Shown here in pieces: positions 18,854 through 27,343 of a stretch of DNA of 64,000 nucleotides. Numbering within the stretch: the stretch's first letter is position 1; each line of letters opens with the position of its first letter. The position numbers were made by a program, and so were the translations under genes. The notes under the pieces were generated by a model that worked only from the letters and a program-made list of their open reading frames with translations, was not told the origin of the DNA and did not search any database. The DNA comes from Liquorilactobacillus hordei DSM 19519. Its GTDB lineage: Bacteria; Bacillota; Bacilli; Lactobacillales; Lactobacillaceae. The stretch is taken from assembly GCF_019443985.1 (NCBI RefSeq), contig NZ_CP049303.1, positions 1,426,001 to 1,490,000 on the forward strand, written 5' to 3'.

Positions 18854-18941
18854 CCAAATTATTCTTATATATAATTCCTATAGATACCTTTTCTTTGTCT
18901 CTGCAAAACTGTATCATTACTCCTATGAGGGAGGAGATTCT

Positions 18942-19547
18942 TTGAAAAAAATTTTGTTATTGTTAGCCGATGGTTTTGAATCTTATGAAGCAAGTGTTTT
19001 TACTGATGTTTTTGGATGGAACTTATATGAAGGAAATCGTCAGACCGAATTATTCTCTGTTGGGTTACATGACACCTTAAAGTGTACTTGGGGTTATTCT
19101 TGCGTACCAAATTATCAATTATCTGAAATTAACTTAGATGATTACGATGCACTTGCAATTCCAGGGGGCTTTGAAGAAGCTGACTTTTATGCTGATGCCT
19201 TTGATGAACAATTTTTAAATGTAATTCGCTACTTTGACTCTAGGAATAAGCCGATTGCAGCAATTTGTGTTGCAGCTCTTTCGCTTGGAAAAAGTGGTGT
19301 TTTGAAGGGAAGAAGTGCTACAACATATTATTATCCAAATAATCCTAGACAAAAACAGCTTGAGGACTTTGGAGCAATAGTACTTAAGAAAAAAAGTATT
19401 GTAGTTGATAGAAATATTATAACTTCTTCTTCTCCTGCAACTGCTTTAGATGTAGCTTTCTGGCTATTAGAGCAACTTACCACCACACAGAACTTAATTA
19501 ATATAAAAACAAGAATGGGGTTTCTAGCCCCAGACTCTGATGAGTAG
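18942..19547 (+). CDS. DJ-1/PfpI family protein
   Basis: 201 aa from a TTG start, 5 nt after a strong GGGAGGAG; no ATG suits. The fold signature LLADGFESYEASVFTDVF at the N-terminus holds the conserved Glu. AAICVAALSLGKSGVL carries the nucleophile Cys at the elbow. FEEADFYAD may take the place of the helper region. DJ-1 proteins are cytosolic and include glyoxalases, deglycases, chaperones and amidases; which applies cannot be told. It follows the HAD gene by 88 nt without a visible terminator between, so co-transcription is possible. Confidence 0.88.
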   Translation: MKKILLLLADGFESYEASVFTDVFGWNLYEGNRQTELFSVGLHDTLKCTWGYSCVPNYQLSEINLDDYDALAIPGGFEEADFYADAFDEQFLNVIRYFDSRNKPIAAICVAALSLGKSGVLKGRSATTYYYPNNPRQKQLEDFGAIVLKKKSIVVDRNIITSSSPATALDVAFWLLEQLTTTQNLINIKTRMGFLAPDSDE

Positions 19548-19592
19548 TCACCACAGAGAAATATAAATATTAAAATAATAAATACTTGCTCT

Positions 19593-19630
19593 AGCTTACT
19601 CTTTTCGAATTAAGTGAGTAAGCTTTTTTT
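19593..19630 (+). terminator. Terminator after the DJ-1 gene
   Basis: AGCTTACTC and GAGTAAGCT pair perfectly around a 14-nt loop and are followed by seven T residues. Confidence 0.85.
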
Positions 19631-19794
19631 GTTTTCAAAAATTTGATGGTCATAATTATCTTCAGTAACTTAGCAAAATGATGGATAAGCATTATAAATT
19701 TCTCCACAATATAATTTTTTAGCGTTTCCTCATTAAAAATATGTTAGACTTATCATCATGAAACTATAATAATAATTAGAAATGAGGAATTTAA

Positions 19795-20982
19795 ATGGCA
19801 ACTAAAACTTTCTTTAACTTTAATCTATTTGATGGCTTACACAATCTAACCCAAAAATCTGCCTGGTTTAAAGTAGATACTCTCACTGGAAAAATTATAT
19901 CTTTAGGAACTTCTAATCCTGAAAAAAGCAATATCATGGTTGATCTGAAACAAAAATATGTTATGCCAGGCTTAATTAATGTACATACACATATTAGTGG
20001 TGATCCAGACAGTTTCGATGGAAATTTTAACCGATCTGAGGCAGAAATTGCAGTTGAAGCCTACCAAAATCTACAAATATTATTGAAGTCAGGGGTTACT
20101 TATATCAGAGAATGTGGCTGCGCTTATGATATTGATATAAAGTTGAAAAAATCGCAAAAAGAGGGGCGAATAAGCAAAATTCCAAGCATGATTACATCTG
20201 GACGTGCGCTAAGTATGACAGGTGGTCATGGAGATGGTCCAAACGTGTCTTATTTAACAGATTCGCCAGATGAAGTTAGAAAAGCAACCAGAACAGCTTT
20301 TCGTAATGGAGCAGATTGTATAAAAGTTATGGCTACCGGTGGTGTTATGTCACCAGGTGACTTTATGAACGATCCTCAATTGTCAATTGAAGAAATGCGT
20401 GCTGCGGTTGTTGAAGCCCATCATAAAAGAAAGACTGTCGCCGCTCATGCTGAAGGAAATCCTGGAATTAAGTATGCTATTTTGGCAGGAGTTGACTCAA
20501 TCGAACATGGTTTTTATGTTAATGATGAAGATATAAAGTTAATGTTAGAGAGAGGAACGTACTTAACACCAACTCTTTTGGCAGAGACATTAATTCCAAA
20601 ATTTGGTAAGAATGTATTACCTGATTGGGAATTAAAGAAGGCAGCGGATGCACTAGATGACACTTTTGTGAATCTTAGTGCGGCATTTGAAAAAGGAATT
20701 AAATTCACTTGTGGTACAGATGCAGGTAGCCCATTCAATGGTTATGATAAAACTCCATTTGAATTCGAACTATTAACCAAATTAGGTATGACTCCATTTG
20801 AAGCCTATCAATGTTCAACAATTAACTCTGCTAAGTTATGCCAGATAGATGATGAATATGGTACGTTGGAAGCGGGAAAGATTGCAGATTTTATTGTCTT
20901 AGATTCAAATCCATTAGAAGACGTTAAAGCTGTACAGCAACTAGATAAGCAAGTATTTCAAAAAGCAATTAGACAGTATTAA
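19795..20982 (+). CDS. Amidohydrolase-superfamily enzyme (prolidase/imidazolonepropionase-like)
   Basis: 395 aa. Metal-binding signatures of the superfamily are visible: VHTH near residue 63-66, DCIKVMATGG with the bridging Lys near 180, AAHAEG and SIEHGFYV with the two further His, and CGTDAGSP with the catalytic Asp. The closest known groups are Xaa-Pro dipeptidases and cyclic-amide hydrolases found by structural genomics. The protein is cytosolic with no signal peptide. It is single-gene, with its own terminator at 20991. The substrate is not certain. Confidence 0.85.
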   Translation: MATKTFFNFNLFDGLHNLTQKSAWFKVDTLTGKIISLGTSNPEKSNIMVDLKQKYVMPGLINVHTHISGDPDSFDGNFNRSEAEIAVEAYQNLQILLKSGVTYIRECGCAYDIDIKLKKSQKEGRISKIPSMITSGRALSMTGGHGDGPNVSYLTDSPDEVRKATRTAFRNGADCIKVMATGGVMSPGDFMNDPQLSIEEMRAAVVEAHHKRKTVAAHAEGNPGIKYAILAGVDSIEHGFYVNDEDIKLMLERGTYLTPTLLAETLIPKFGKNVLPDWELKKAADALDDTFVNLSAAFEKGIKFTCGTDAGSPFNGYDKTPFEFELLTKLGMTPFEAYQCSTINSAKLCQIDDEYGTLEAGKIADFIVLDSNPLEDVKAVQQLDKQVFQKAIRQY

Positions 20983-20990
20983 AAAATAAA

Positions 20991-21030
20991 GTGAGGTGGG
21001 GCCGGAAGTTAAATTTTGACCCAGCCTCAC
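20991..21030 (+). terminator. Terminator after the amidohydrolase gene
   Basis: GTGAGG pairs with CCTCAC and TGGG with CCCA around a central loop, then TATTTATTT. It lies between converging genes. Confidence 0.7.
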
Positions 21031-21067
21031 TATTTATTTCGTATAAACTTGTTATCAGTACTTAACT

Positions 21068-21388
21068 TTAGGATTTCTTTTTAGATTTCTGAAAAGGTAA
21101 AGCCTCACATGTCACAGTTGTAAGATGATAAAGAAATTCTTTGTCATCAAGTTCTGAAATTAAAAACCAGGGCTTGGCACCCTCATATGGAGGTGCTTTT
21201 TTTAGACTCGCCGATACTGTTTGCCCCTCTTTAGTAACTTTGATAAAAAGTTGGTTGTCACAGACAAGCGCAAAAAATTTTCCATTGCAGTAAAGTCCAT
21301 ACTCCCCAAACATTTTTCTATAAGTGATTGTGCCCGCACTATTAAGCTGATCCACAACATACTGCATAAATTCTTCACTTGAAGCCAT
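21068..21388 (-). CDS. TfoX N-terminal domain protein
   Basis: 106 aa from the ATG at 21388, preceded by GGAGAAAATAAT; longer versions run back into the neighbouring gene. The sequence (EEFMQYVVDQLNSAGTITYRKMFGEYGLYCNGKFFALVCD) fits the TfoX/Sxy N-terminal domain. In this form, without the C-terminal helix domain, these are small cytosolic proteins of unknown function, not proven competence regulators. It lies 67 nt downstream of a VOC-type gene on the same strand, probably one transcript. Confidence 0.85.
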   Translation of the reverse strand: MASSEEFMQYVVDQLNSAGTITYRKMFGEYGLYCNGKFFALVCDNQLFIKVTKEGQTVSASLKKAPPYEGAKPWFLISELDDKEFLYHLTTVTCEALPFQKSKKKS

Positions 21389-21455
21389 ATTATTTTCTCC
21401 TTTCAAGCAAAACATGATTAGATTCGTAATTGAATAACCTGTTGCAGTAGCAAAC

Positions 21456-21857
21456 TTATTTCGTTTTTGAACTATTCGGATATAAGATACTGTCCTTAAA
21501 AATTCCATTACCCCATATTTCGCGCTCAGTTAAGGTAGTTTCAATCAACTCAATTGGTTGGTTATTCACCAATATTATTGCGCAGGTATAGTCCTTAAAA
21601 GGAGTATACTTGGGCATGATAATTTCATTTTCTTTTAAAGCATGGTTAAGGTCATTGACCGTAAAAGCAACATGTGGCATAGTTTGGATTCTTTTATCCA
21701 AACTAGATTTAGGTCCAAAAGCATGAAGTTCTATTGGTAAACTCAGATTGTTTTCCATATCCAGAGAATACATGTCATAAAGTTCACTATATTTTGTATC
21801 AATGTTATCTTTGATTGTTTCCAGAGCTACAGGTTTTCCAATGTGATGAAATTTCAT
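21456..21857 (-). CDS. VOC/glyoxalase-like protein
   Basis: 133 aa from MKFHHIGKPV at 21857; upstream in-frame codons are hydrophobic noise. The opening FHHIGKPV, PHVAFTVNDLNHAL in the middle and PIELIETT near the end match one-domain vicinal-oxygen-chelate proteins. The metal ligands are only partly recognisable (His near 4-5, Glu in IELIE). Members include glyoxalases and dioxygenase-like proteins. Function is unknown. It is followed by the TfoX-domain gene. Confidence 0.7.
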   Translation of the reverse strand: MKFHHIGKPVALETIKDNIDTKYSELYDMYSLDMENNLSLPIELHAFGPKSSLDKRIQTMPHVAFTVNDLNHALKENEIIMPKYTPFKDYTCAIILVNNQPIELIETTLTEREIWGNGIFKDSILYPNSSKTK

Positions 21858-22066
21858 TTTAATTTCCAAGATATCTGCCTCGTATATAATAATAATAGTT
21901 AATATTATTATATCAAATATGCAGAATATAAAATAGAATGGAAAGACTCGGGGCAACTTATTAAGGTACTATTTATTCCAGTGATGAACTCTATTCATAT
22001 TAATATGACAAAAATGAATTTTACTAATCATTTCTTTTGGGATATCATTAATTTGGTTGCAATTAA

Positions 22067-22091
22067 ATTAATAGAAAATCTTTCTATTAAT
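22067..22091. promoter_or_regulatory. 25-bp perfect palindrome before the aminotransferase
   Basis: ATTAATAGAAA and TTTCTATTAAT flank a 3-nt centre. The site ends 20 nt before the start codon and directly before the ribosome binding site GAGGGGG, with no T run after it. An operator is more likely than a terminator. Confidence 0.6.
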
Positions 22092-22111
22092 AAATCTAGA
22101 GGGGGTTACCC

Positions 22112-23311
22112 ATGAATTATCATTTTTCAAGTCGTGTACCAAAAACAGATATTGACCCAGTTGGAAACATTTTAAAAGTCGTTGAAAGTCCAGACATTAT
22201 TTCATTTGCCGGTGGACTGCCTGCCCCAGAATTATTTCCAGTGAAACAGATTGCTCAAGCAACAGCTAAGGTTTTAAATGAATGTGGGCAAGTTGCACTT
22301 CAATATGGTTCTTCACAGGGAATCCCAGAACTCAGAAAAATTATTGCAGAGCGAGTGAAATTAGAGGGTATTGATACAAGCCCTGACCATATCATGGTAG
22401 CCACTGGTTCACAACAAACACTTGATTTAACCGGAAAGATATTTATAGATCCTGGTGATACAGTTATTGTTGAAAGTCCAACATATTTGTGTGCCGTAGA
22501 TGTTTTTAAATCTTATGGTGCTAATTTTGTCGGTATTGACATGGATGATGATGGCATGCGAATGGATCATCTGGAACAGGCATTAAGTGAACATCCTGAA
22601 ACTAAATTAATTTATACAATTCCAAATTTTCAAAATCCAACTGGACGTACAATGTCTCTAGATCGTCGAAAAAAATTATCAGTATTAGCTGATAAATACG
22701 ATGTTATGGTACTTGAAGATAATCCATACGGAGCAGTTCGCTTTGCGGGTGAAAACGTCCCATCAGTTAAATCACTAGATTCAACTGGTCATGTAATTTA
22801 CATGGGAACCTTTTCTAAAATTTTGGCCCCGGGTATGCGCTTAGGCTGGATTGTTGCTGATGAATCACTGATAAATAAATACAAGATGATGAAGCAATCA
22901 GCGGATTTACATACAGATAGTTTATCACAGTACATTATTGCTAAATATTGTGAGTTATTTGATATCGACGAGCACATTAAATTAATTTCTAGTCTTTATC
23001 AAAAACGAGAACAATTGATGATGGCAGCCATTCAAAAATACTTTCCTAAGAATGCAAAATGCAGCTATCCAGAAGGAGGGATGTTTATCTGGGTAGAAAT
23101 TCCAGAAATTAAAGACACTCAAGCTCTATTTGATTTAGCAATTAAACAACGAGTGGCCTTTGTTCCAGGAGAGCCTTTCTACAGTGAACATCCAAAACCA
23201 GGAACTTTTCGTTTAAATTATTCCAATATGTCGGAAGATAAAATTGAAGAGGGTATCAAGCGATTGGGCAAGGTAATCCAAACGGCCTTGTTAGCTCAAG
23301 AAGTTTATTAA
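22112..23311 (+). CDS. PLP-dependent aminotransferase (class I/II, aminoadipate/aromatic type)
   Basis: 399 aa. FAGGLPAPELFP, ALQYGSSQGIPELR, QQTLDLTGKIFIDPGD and YTIPNFQNPTGRTM are typical of the fold-type I aminotransferases close to LysN/AraT and the MocR catalytic domain. The Schiff-base Lys lies in MGTFSKILAPGMRLGW. The winged-helix domain of MocR regulators is absent, so it is an enzyme. Such enzymes in lactobacilli act on aromatic or branched-chain amino acids with 2-oxoglutarate. The gene has a strong GAGGGGG site and its own terminator; a 25-bp palindrome just upstream suggests regulation. Confidence 0.9.
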   Translation: MNYHFSSRVPKTDIDPVGNILKVVESPDIISFAGGLPAPELFPVKQIAQATAKVLNECGQVALQYGSSQGIPELRKIIAERVKLEGIDTSPDHIMVATGSQQTLDLTGKIFIDPGDTVIVESPTYLCAVDVFKSYGANFVGIDMDDDGMRMDHLEQALSEHPETKLIYTIPNFQNPTGRTMSLDRRKKLSVLADKYDVMVLEDNPYGAVRFAGENVPSVKSLDSTGHVIYMGTFSKILAPGMRLGWIVADESLINKYKMMKQSADLHTDSLSQYIIAKYCELFDIDEHIKLISSLYQKREQLMMAAIQKYFPKNAKCSYPEGGMFIWVEIPEIKDTQALFDLAIKQRVAFVPGEPFYSEHPKPGTFRLNYSNMSEDKIEEGIKRLGKVIQTALLAQEVY

Positions 23312-23331
23312 TTAATAAATAAAGTTAAATT

Positions 23332-23366
23332 AAACCTACTGTTAGAATTATTGAACAGTGGGTTTT
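23332..23366 (+). terminator. Terminator after the aminotransferase gene
   Basis: AAACC(T)ACTGTT pairs with AACAGT(G)GGTTT around a 10-nt loop and ends in a T run. Confidence 0.8.
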
Positions 23367-23433
23367 TGTTTAGCGGAATATAATTTAAGGGGTTGGGGGT
23401 AAAACAAATATTTATTTCTTCTTTACTTCACTA

Positions 23434-23459
23434 CTTAGGTAATATATATATTACCTAAG
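23434..23459. promoter_or_regulatory. 26-bp perfect palindrome before the XRE gene
   Basis: CTTAGGTAATATA followed by its exact complement TATATTACCTAAG. It lies 15 nt before the ATG and overlaps the region where the -10 and the ribosome binding site would be. It is probably the operator through which the XRE protein represses its own operon. Confidence 0.7.
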
Positions 23460-23474
23460 AAGGTGCTAGCATCT

Positions 23475-23696
23475 ATGTTTAAAAATAAGGTAAAAGTATT
23501 CAGAGTTGAAGCAGGTTTGTCTCAAAAAGAGCTTTCTTCTTCTGTAGGCGTTACGCGTCAGACAATGAGTCTGATTGAAAAAGGTGAGTACAATCCATCA
23601 ATCAGTCTTTGTCTAAGAATTTGTTACAAACTTGATAAAAAACTGAATGAAGTTTTTTGGGTAAATAAGGAGGAATTTGAACGTGAAGAAGGTTAA
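23475..23696 (+). CDS. Small XRE-family regulator
   Basis: 73 aa from the ATG at 23475. A single helix-turn-helix domain (about 5-60, AGLSQKELSSSVGVTRQTMSLIEKGEYNPS) and a short tail. This is the YgzD/YozG-like class of one-domain regulators, usually paired with a small membrane protein gene. The next gene starts inside it (14-nt overlap) behind AAGGAGG, so the two are coupled. The 26-bp palindrome upstream is its likely target. Confidence 0.88.
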   Translation: MFKNKVKVFRVEAGLSQKELSSSVGVTRQTMSLIEKGEYNPSISLCLRICYKLDKKLNEVFWVNKEEFEREEG

Positions 23697-24081
23697 AGAT
23701 GAAAGGCTCAAAGGACAGTTAATAAAGAATTGCAAAATAGCATTCATAATTGAAATTTCCTTTATTCTTATAGTTTTAGTGTACGAATCTTTTAAGAATT
23801 ACGGAGAAATAATCAATTTTCAGAATCCTTTGTGGGTTAGTTTCATGATTGGTGTAATTTCTCTTTCAATCCTGTCCCAAAAGGTGACCGCTGCAGTTGA
23901 AGACAAACCAAAGATCTCGAAAAAAAGATTGTTAATTTATTTTCTCCTAGAGTTTCTAGCATTCAGTCTGCTATTTATATTAATAATTCCTAAATATATT
24001 TGGCTTTCTGTCATTTGTGGTGGGATAGTCGCATTAATTACTTCAAGGATTTTTATTTATAATAACCACTATAGATATTAA
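23683..24081 (+). CDS. Small membrane protein coupled to the XRE regulator
   Basis: 132 aa from a GTG at 23683, 9 nt after AAGGAGG. Four hydrophobic segments (about 18-37, 46-68, 86-106, 108-125). It resembles the DUF3796/DUF2178-like proteins often encoded behind small XRE regulators; no function is established. It overlaps the regulator gene by 14 nt. It may act as an envelope partner or sensor for the regulator, but this is only inferred from the pairing. Confidence 0.7.
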   Translation: MKKVKDERLKGQLIKNCKIAFIIEISFILIVLVYESFKNYGEIINFQNPLWVSFMIGVISLSILSQKVTAAVEDKPKISKKRLLIYFLLEFLAFSLLFILIIPKYIWLSVICGGIVALITSRIFIYNNHYRY

Positions 24082-24186
24082 GTCGAATAATTTTTAGTTA
24101 TGGAGTATATGGAATAACAATACAAAAAATTAATTTATTTGACTATATAACTTGTAAATCAATTAATATTCAAATACAATAGTTGT

Positions 24187-24483
24187 ATGATTATTGAACT
24201 GAACCAAAAACAAATGGATGAAATGCGAATTAAAATTTTTAAAGCTTTAGCTGATCCAACTAGAATTGAAATACTTAGGTATTTAAAAAAAGTAAATCGT
24301 GAAATTACTTGTGGCGAAATAGGAAAGGTTGTAAAAATGAGCAAATCTGCGGGATCTTATCATTTTAAATTATTAAGAGAAGCAGGTTTGATAAACTCTC
24401 GCAAGGAATCAAGAGAGAAATATGTTTCGTTAAACGAGAATACCTTTGTCAAATATATCAATAACTTTTTAGAATCTTTATAA
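24187..24483 (+). CDS. ArsR-family regulator
   Basis: 98 aa, winged helix: FKALADPTRIEILRYL, then KMSKSAGSYHFKLLREAGLI as the recognition helix region. No cysteine metal-binding motif of ArsR/CadC type is visible, so a non-metal ligand is likely. An inverted repeat ATACAA-TAG-TTGTAT (24174-24188) overlaps the start codon, and there is no clear ribosome binding site, so the protein probably represses itself. A TTGACT/TAATAT promoter with a 19-bp spacer lies just before. The MFS exporter downstream may be its target, though a strong terminator separates them. Confidence 0.88.
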   Translation: MIIELNQKQMDEMRIKIFKALADPTRIEILRYLKKVNREITCGEIGKVVKMSKSAGSYHFKLLREAGLINSRKESREKYVSLNENTFVKYINNFLESL

Positions 24484-24505
24484 TACAATCATTTTACCAA
24501 ATACC

Positions 24506-24545
24506 AACTGTTATCAATAAAATATTATTGATAACAGTTTTTTTG
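24506..24545 (+). terminator. Terminator after the ArsR gene
   Basis: A 15-bp perfect stem starting AACTGTTATCAATAA with a 4-nt loop, then seven T residues, 23 nt after the stop codon. Confidence 0.92.
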
Positions 24546-24726
24546 TCTAATTAAAAAAGCGACTTGACATTAATTAAATAATATATTAAGTTGTATTAAT
24601 AGTTCAAAAGTATTTGTACTATTAAACTTTACTGCTAAGAAAATTGTATTAAAGATTACTCTATTCTTAGGCGTAAATCGATTATTTAAATTAATAAAAT
24701 AGCTAAAATTAAGGAGATGTATCAAA

Positions 24727-26088
24727 ATGAACAAAACAAATTCAACTTGGGTACTAGTATTAACATCTTTAGGATTTTTTATGTCAATGATGGACTCAAT
24801 GATTGTTACAACGGCTTCAACTGCTATTAGAAACGACTTTAATATTACGGTTAATCAATTACAGTGGGCACTGAATGCATATAATGTCACAATAGCAGCA
24901 GTATTACTTCTAGGTGTTTCTTTTGGTGATTACTTTGGACACCGAAGAGTATATAATTTTGGTATTTTAGTATTTGTGATTGGCTCTATACTATGTGCAT
25001 TATCTACTAATATTAATTTTCTGATTTTTTCAAGAATTATCGAAGGAATAGGAGCTTCAGTTATAACACCAATGTCTATGGCGATTCTAACATCAGCTTT
25101 AGCACCTGAAGAAAGAGGTAAGGCATTAGGAATTTGGAGTGGTATTGGTGGTCTTGCATTGATTATCGGTCCTGCACTAGGTGGGTTTATTGTTGCTAAG
25201 CTAGTATGGCAATGGATTTTTTGGATAAATGTCCCAATCGGATTAGTTGCTATCTATTTGTCACAAAAGAAATTGCCTGAATCTAAGAAAGATACAGTAT
25301 TTGTCAGTATTGCTGATGCAATCTTAATTATTCTCTCATCAGCTGGCATTATCTGGACTCTGTCTGAAAGTAAAACCTTACATGTGCAGATACAGGTATT
25401 ATTCATAGGCATTATAAGCATCATCATGGGTATTATCTTTATCTTACATCAAAAAAATGAAGCGGAACCAATGGTCCCATTGAAATTTTTTAAATCAAAT
25501 TCCTTCAATGGCGGAAACATTTCGACATTTTTGTTATATGCTTCAATGTATGGTTTTGTTTTTTTCTTACCGCAATATTTTCAATTTGTTAATCATTCAA
25601 GTGCACTTGTATCAGGTCTAAAACTACTACCATGGACTGGGACATTGGTCTTGGTCGCACCATTTGCAGGAAATGCAGTTGATAAATTTGGAGAACGTAT
25701 CATTTCAATTATTGGTCTATTATTACAGGGCATTGGTTATATTTGGATTGCAATCTATTTCAGGGTAGGTACTTCTTATTTATTAATTATTATTCCGTTA
25801 GTCTTAGCAGGTACTGGACTTTCAATGGCAGGGCCAGCCTTGCAAAAATCTGTTGTTGGGTCCGTTAAAAGGGACGAGATTGGTAAAGCATCTGGAATTT
25901 ATAATATGTTTAGATTATTTGGTGGAGCAGTGGGAGTGATGGTGGCCGTAATGATTTTTAATGCTGTGGGCAATTCATTATCTGTTGTTGGCTTCTCAAA
26001 GGGATTTGAGGCAGCAATGCTAGGTTCCGGACTTCTTTCCCTATTAGGAATTATCTTCTCATTGTTGATACCAAATAAAGTTGGATAA
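24727..26088 (+). CDS. MFS drug exporter, DHA2 (EmrB/QacA) type
   Basis: 453 aa, strongly hydrophobic, probably 14 membrane segments. WALNAYNVTIAAVLLLGVSFGDYFGHRRVYNFG is the motif A region, with GDYFGHRRV as motif A itself; IGPALGGFIVAKLVWQWIFWINVPIGL holds motif C; motif D1 is near the N-terminus (MDSMIVTTA). The family expels lipophilic drugs or metabolites in exchange for protons. The ribosome binding site is AAGGAG. The ArsR gene upstream may govern it. At 453 aa it is slightly shorter than the usual 470-510 aa, the loss being in loops and the C-terminus. Confidence 0.92.
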   Translation: MNKTNSTWVLVLTSLGFFMSMMDSMIVTTASTAIRNDFNITVNQLQWALNAYNVTIAAVLLLGVSFGDYFGHRRVYNFGILVFVIGSILCALSTNINFLIFSRIIEGIGASVITPMSMAILTSALAPEERGKALGIWSGIGGLALIIGPALGGFIVAKLVWQWIFWINVPIGLVAIYLSQKKLPESKKDTVFVSIADAILIILSSAGIIWTLSESKTLHVQIQVLFIGIISIIMGIIFILHQKNEAEPMVPLKFFKSNSFNGGNISTFLLYASMYGFVFFLPQYFQFVNHSSALVSGLKLLPWTGTLVLVAPFAGNAVDKFGERIISIIGLLLQGIGYIWIAIYFRVGTSYLLIIIPLVLAGTGLSMAGPALQKSVVGSVKRDEIGKASGIYNMFRLFGGAVGVMVAVMIFNAVGNSLSVVGFSKGFEAAMLGSGLLSLLGIIFSLLIPNKVG

Positions 26089-26183
26089 GTATATTCTCTA
26101 ATTAAAATAAGCTTTTAATTATGTAGATTAATTTTTAGAAGATAAATAAGTTGCCTGTAATGTAGTTAAGTTTAAATAAAAAG

Positions 26184-26217
26184 ATCACTTCCATGTATAT
26201 TTAAGAAGTGATTTTTT
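26184..26217. terminator. Bidirectional terminator between MFS and YciI genes
   Basis: ATCACTTC pairs with GAAGTGAT around a 12-nt loop. There are T runs on the plus side and A-rich flanks giving a T tract on the minus side. Confidence 0.8.
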
Positions 26218-26239
26218 CAGTTTATGAATTAGCTAATTC

Positions 26240-26533
26240 TCATATTTTATTAATTAGTTGTTCGAACGTATTATTAAACTTTGTTGGTTGAAATTCAATA
26301 ACATCATAATTAGCTATTCCATTTTTATAAAAGGGGTCATTATAATAAATATTTTTAGCTTCCTCTAAATTATCCGCATTACAGAGAATAACACCTCCTG
26401 TGCGCGGATTTTTTCTTCCAGAAAAAATAAACTTTCCTTCCTTGTAAAACTTGTCAAGGTACTCATTATGATTATCCAAAAATTTTTCAACTTCTGTCAA
26501 AGGTTTTTTATAAGTTAGAATAAAGAAAAACAA
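26240..26533 (-). CDS. YciI-family protein
   Basis: 97 aa from a TTG at 26533, 7 nt after AGGAG; a GTG at 26542 lies too close to that site. The sequence has the YciI pattern: NHNEYLDKFYKEGKFIFSGRKNPRTGG with the conserved His and Ser-Gly, then DPFYKNGIANYDVIEFQPT with the conserved Asp-Pro-Phe. These are small cytosolic proteins of uncertain chemistry. It is divergent from a TetR gene, with two operator-like palindromes between, so it is probably the target of that regulator. Confidence 0.85.
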   Translation of the reverse strand: MFFFILTYKKPLTEVEKFLDNHNEYLDKFYKEGKFIFSGRKNPRTGGVILCNADNLEEAKNIYYNDPFYKNGIANYDVIEFQPTKFNNTFEQLINKI

Positions 26534-26565
26534 AGCACTCACTCCTAGGATTATTATATTTTAGA

Positions 26566-26599
26566 TGAACTTGTTCACTGAACTCGTTCAGTGTATAAT
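26566..26599 (+). promoter_or_regulatory. Tandem TGAAC-NN-GTTCA operators over the tetR promoter
   Basis: Two 12-bp palindromes, TGAACTTGTTCA (26566-26577) and TGAACTCGTTCA (26579-26590), repeat with 13-bp spacing. The promoter TTGTTC (26571-26576) -17 bp- TATAAT (26594-26599) is built through them. This suits cooperative binding of two TetR dimers, with autoregulation and control of the divergent yciI-like gene. Confidence 0.75.
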
Positions 26600-26630
26600 A
26601 TAAATAAAATAATGTCAAAAGAGGATTCGT

Positions 26631-27191
26631 ATGAAACGAGCTCAGCAAAAAATTCAAACCCGAAAAAATTTATTTCAAGCCGCAATTGAATTATTTAATT
26701 GCACTGGTGTCGAAAAAACAAAAATTTCAGATATTGCTAAGAAAGCAGATGTATCCACTGGAACTTTTTATGTTCATTTCAAATCAAAAGAAGAAATTAT
26801 TAGTGCTATTTATTATGAAGATTTCAATAATTATATGTGTAATAAAATTCAGGAAGTTATACAACTTAATTTGGATTGGAAAAAAACACTTTTAAAAATT
26901 GGAATTTTTGAATTGGATTTTACAAAAAAAGTTGGCCTTGAAGTAACCACAATTGCTTTTGTAGCAAATCTTCAAGCAAACATGAGTACGCCTGGGAATC
27001 ATTCAAAAAAAAGAATATTTTCAAATGAAATTAAAAAAATCACGGATAGGTTTAGTAATAATAATCTTGCTTATCAAGAATTTGAATCTATCATTCGTGG
27101 AGTTATGCTTACTTGGTGTTTTAGCAATGGGAAAATTGACATTATTAAATTGGGGAATAGTTTATTGGAAAAATATATGAACAATCTATAA
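26631..27191 (+). CDS. TetR-family regulator
   Basis: 186 aa. The N-terminal helix-turn-helix (about 8-55) reads LFQAAIELFNCTGVEKTKISDIAKKADVSTGTFYVHFKSKEEII, a clear TetR signature. The C-terminal ligand-binding part is helical and of no known specificity. A ribosome binding site (AAGAGGA) precedes the ATG. The paired palindromes in its promoter are the likely binding sites. The divergent YciI-family gene is the probable regulated partner. Confidence 0.9.
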   Translation: MKRAQQKIQTRKNLFQAAIELFNCTGVEKTKISDIAKKADVSTGTFYVHFKSKEEIISAIYYEDFNNYMCNKIQEVIQLNLDWKKTLLKIGIFELDFTKKVGLEVTTIAFVANLQANMSTPGNHSKKRIFSNEIKKITDRFSNNNLAYQEFESIIRGVMLTWCFSNGKIDIIKLGNSLLEKYMNNL

Positions 27192-27343
27192 AAAAGTAGA
27201 TAAAAGGCGTGGTAACTCCCTGTAATCTAATCTTATTTCTCGAAATACAGAAACTTGAGGAAATACCCATATTTATTAACAAATTTTGATGTACAATAAA
27301 ATTATATTTTATAAAATTCATTGCCGTATTGAGGGTTTGTTAG

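Noticed and set aside
22112..23311. MocR-type transcription factor
   Set aside because: The protein has only the aminotransferase domain; the winged-helix part is missing and the length is that of an enzyme.
27192..27343. Possible fluoride riboswitch before the ClC gene
   Set aside because: The conserved crcB motif is not visible, and the ClC filter (GREGP) is of the chloride type.
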